Shown here piece after piece: positions 63,967 to 64,000 of a stretch of DNA of 64,000 nucleotides. Origin of the DNA: Nocardia sp. BMG111209. Its GTDB lineage: Bacteria; Actinomycetota; Actinomycetes; Mycobacteriales; Mycobacteriaceae. The translations under genes were made by a program, and so were the position numbers. The first letter of the stretch is position 1; each line of letters opens with the position of its first letter. The notes under the pieces are model-generated. The model was not told where the DNA came from. It made no database searches and saw only the letters and a program-made list of their open reading frames with translations. Where the stretch lies: assembly GCF_000381925.1 (NCBI RefSeq), contig NZ_KB907310.1:372001-436000 (forward strand), given 5' to 3'.

Positions 63967-64000
63967 TCAGTAGCGCATGGCGTACGCCAGCCGTTTGACC
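63967..64000 (-). CDS. Last codons of a minus-strand gene that enters from the right edge
   Basis: Read on the minus strand, the last bases give VKRLAYAMRY followed by TGA at 63969-63967. The codon choice fits a real gene end, convergent with purH, and a hairpin lies downstream of it (63911-63879). The fragment is far too short to name. Confidence 0.4.
   Translation of the reverse strand, partial: VKRLAYAMRY

Overview
The window is very GC-rich and its coding strand use, GTG starts, ATGA/GTGA start-stop overlaps and gene families point to a mycolic-acid actinomycete (Mycobacteriales), most likely Nocardia or a close relative. The right third (about 47.5-63.7 kb) keeps the gene order I know from Mycobacterium tuberculosis Rv0946c-Rv0957: pgi, chorismate mutase, uvrD1/pcrA, an M23 peptidase, sucC, sucD, a DUF5336 membrane protein, perM, purN and purH. 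I saw no tRNA, rRNA, CRISPR array, insertion sequence or integrase.

Left part (1-18.4 kb): the 3' end of a large non-ribosomal peptide synthetase gene (C-A-PCP-E-C and then a degenerate half adenylation domain); an N-terminal fragment of a vanadium haloperoxidase-like protein; an SGNH esterase divergent from a MarR regulator with a twin operator; and a guanidine/urea nitrogen-salvage cluster (allophanate hydrolase, a carboxyltransferase-only carboxylase, two DUF1989 urea-carboxylase-associated proteins, an APC permease) facing a TetR regulator. The two transcription units of this cluster carry near-identical duplicated control regions with two operator palindromes and a GlnR-like box each. 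An MFS exporter with a long acidic tail follows.

Accessory island (19.5-30.2 kb), the most interesting part: a 1425-residue protein that joins a caspase-like peptidase to four P-loop modules, three of which match the EccC ATPase of type VII secretion; a small EACC1-type protein downstream; a divergent two-TM ion-channel-like protein whose selectivity-filter region reads NPLGPGD; and a tightly coupled four-gene operon that resembles the Streptomyces SCO2521-SCO2524 set, including a ParA-like P-loop protein with the second lysine of its Walker A changed to arginine. I read this as a candidate biological-conflict (defence or cell-suicide) system built from a caspase, a signalling ATPase and a membrane pore. 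That role is inference.

Middle part (30.2-47.5 kb): a DyP peroxidase-encapsulin operon with a clear cargo-loading peptide, a cupin, thyA-folA, cobF, a secreted protein, an Fpg/Nei glycosylase, a type B carboxylesterase, DUF2630, a PdxR/MocR regulator divergent from a flavin-binding protein, a condensation-fold acyltransferase with a crotonase that lacks one catalytic glutamate, a TetR-AidB pair, a YciI protein and a START-like/epimerase fusion. The rest is core metabolism: glycolysis (pgi), succinate (gabD1, sucCD), aromatic amino acids (chorismate mutase), DNA repair (pcrA), cell wall (M23, perM) and purines (purNH). Several convincing hairpin terminators and two tandem-repeat regions lie between genes.
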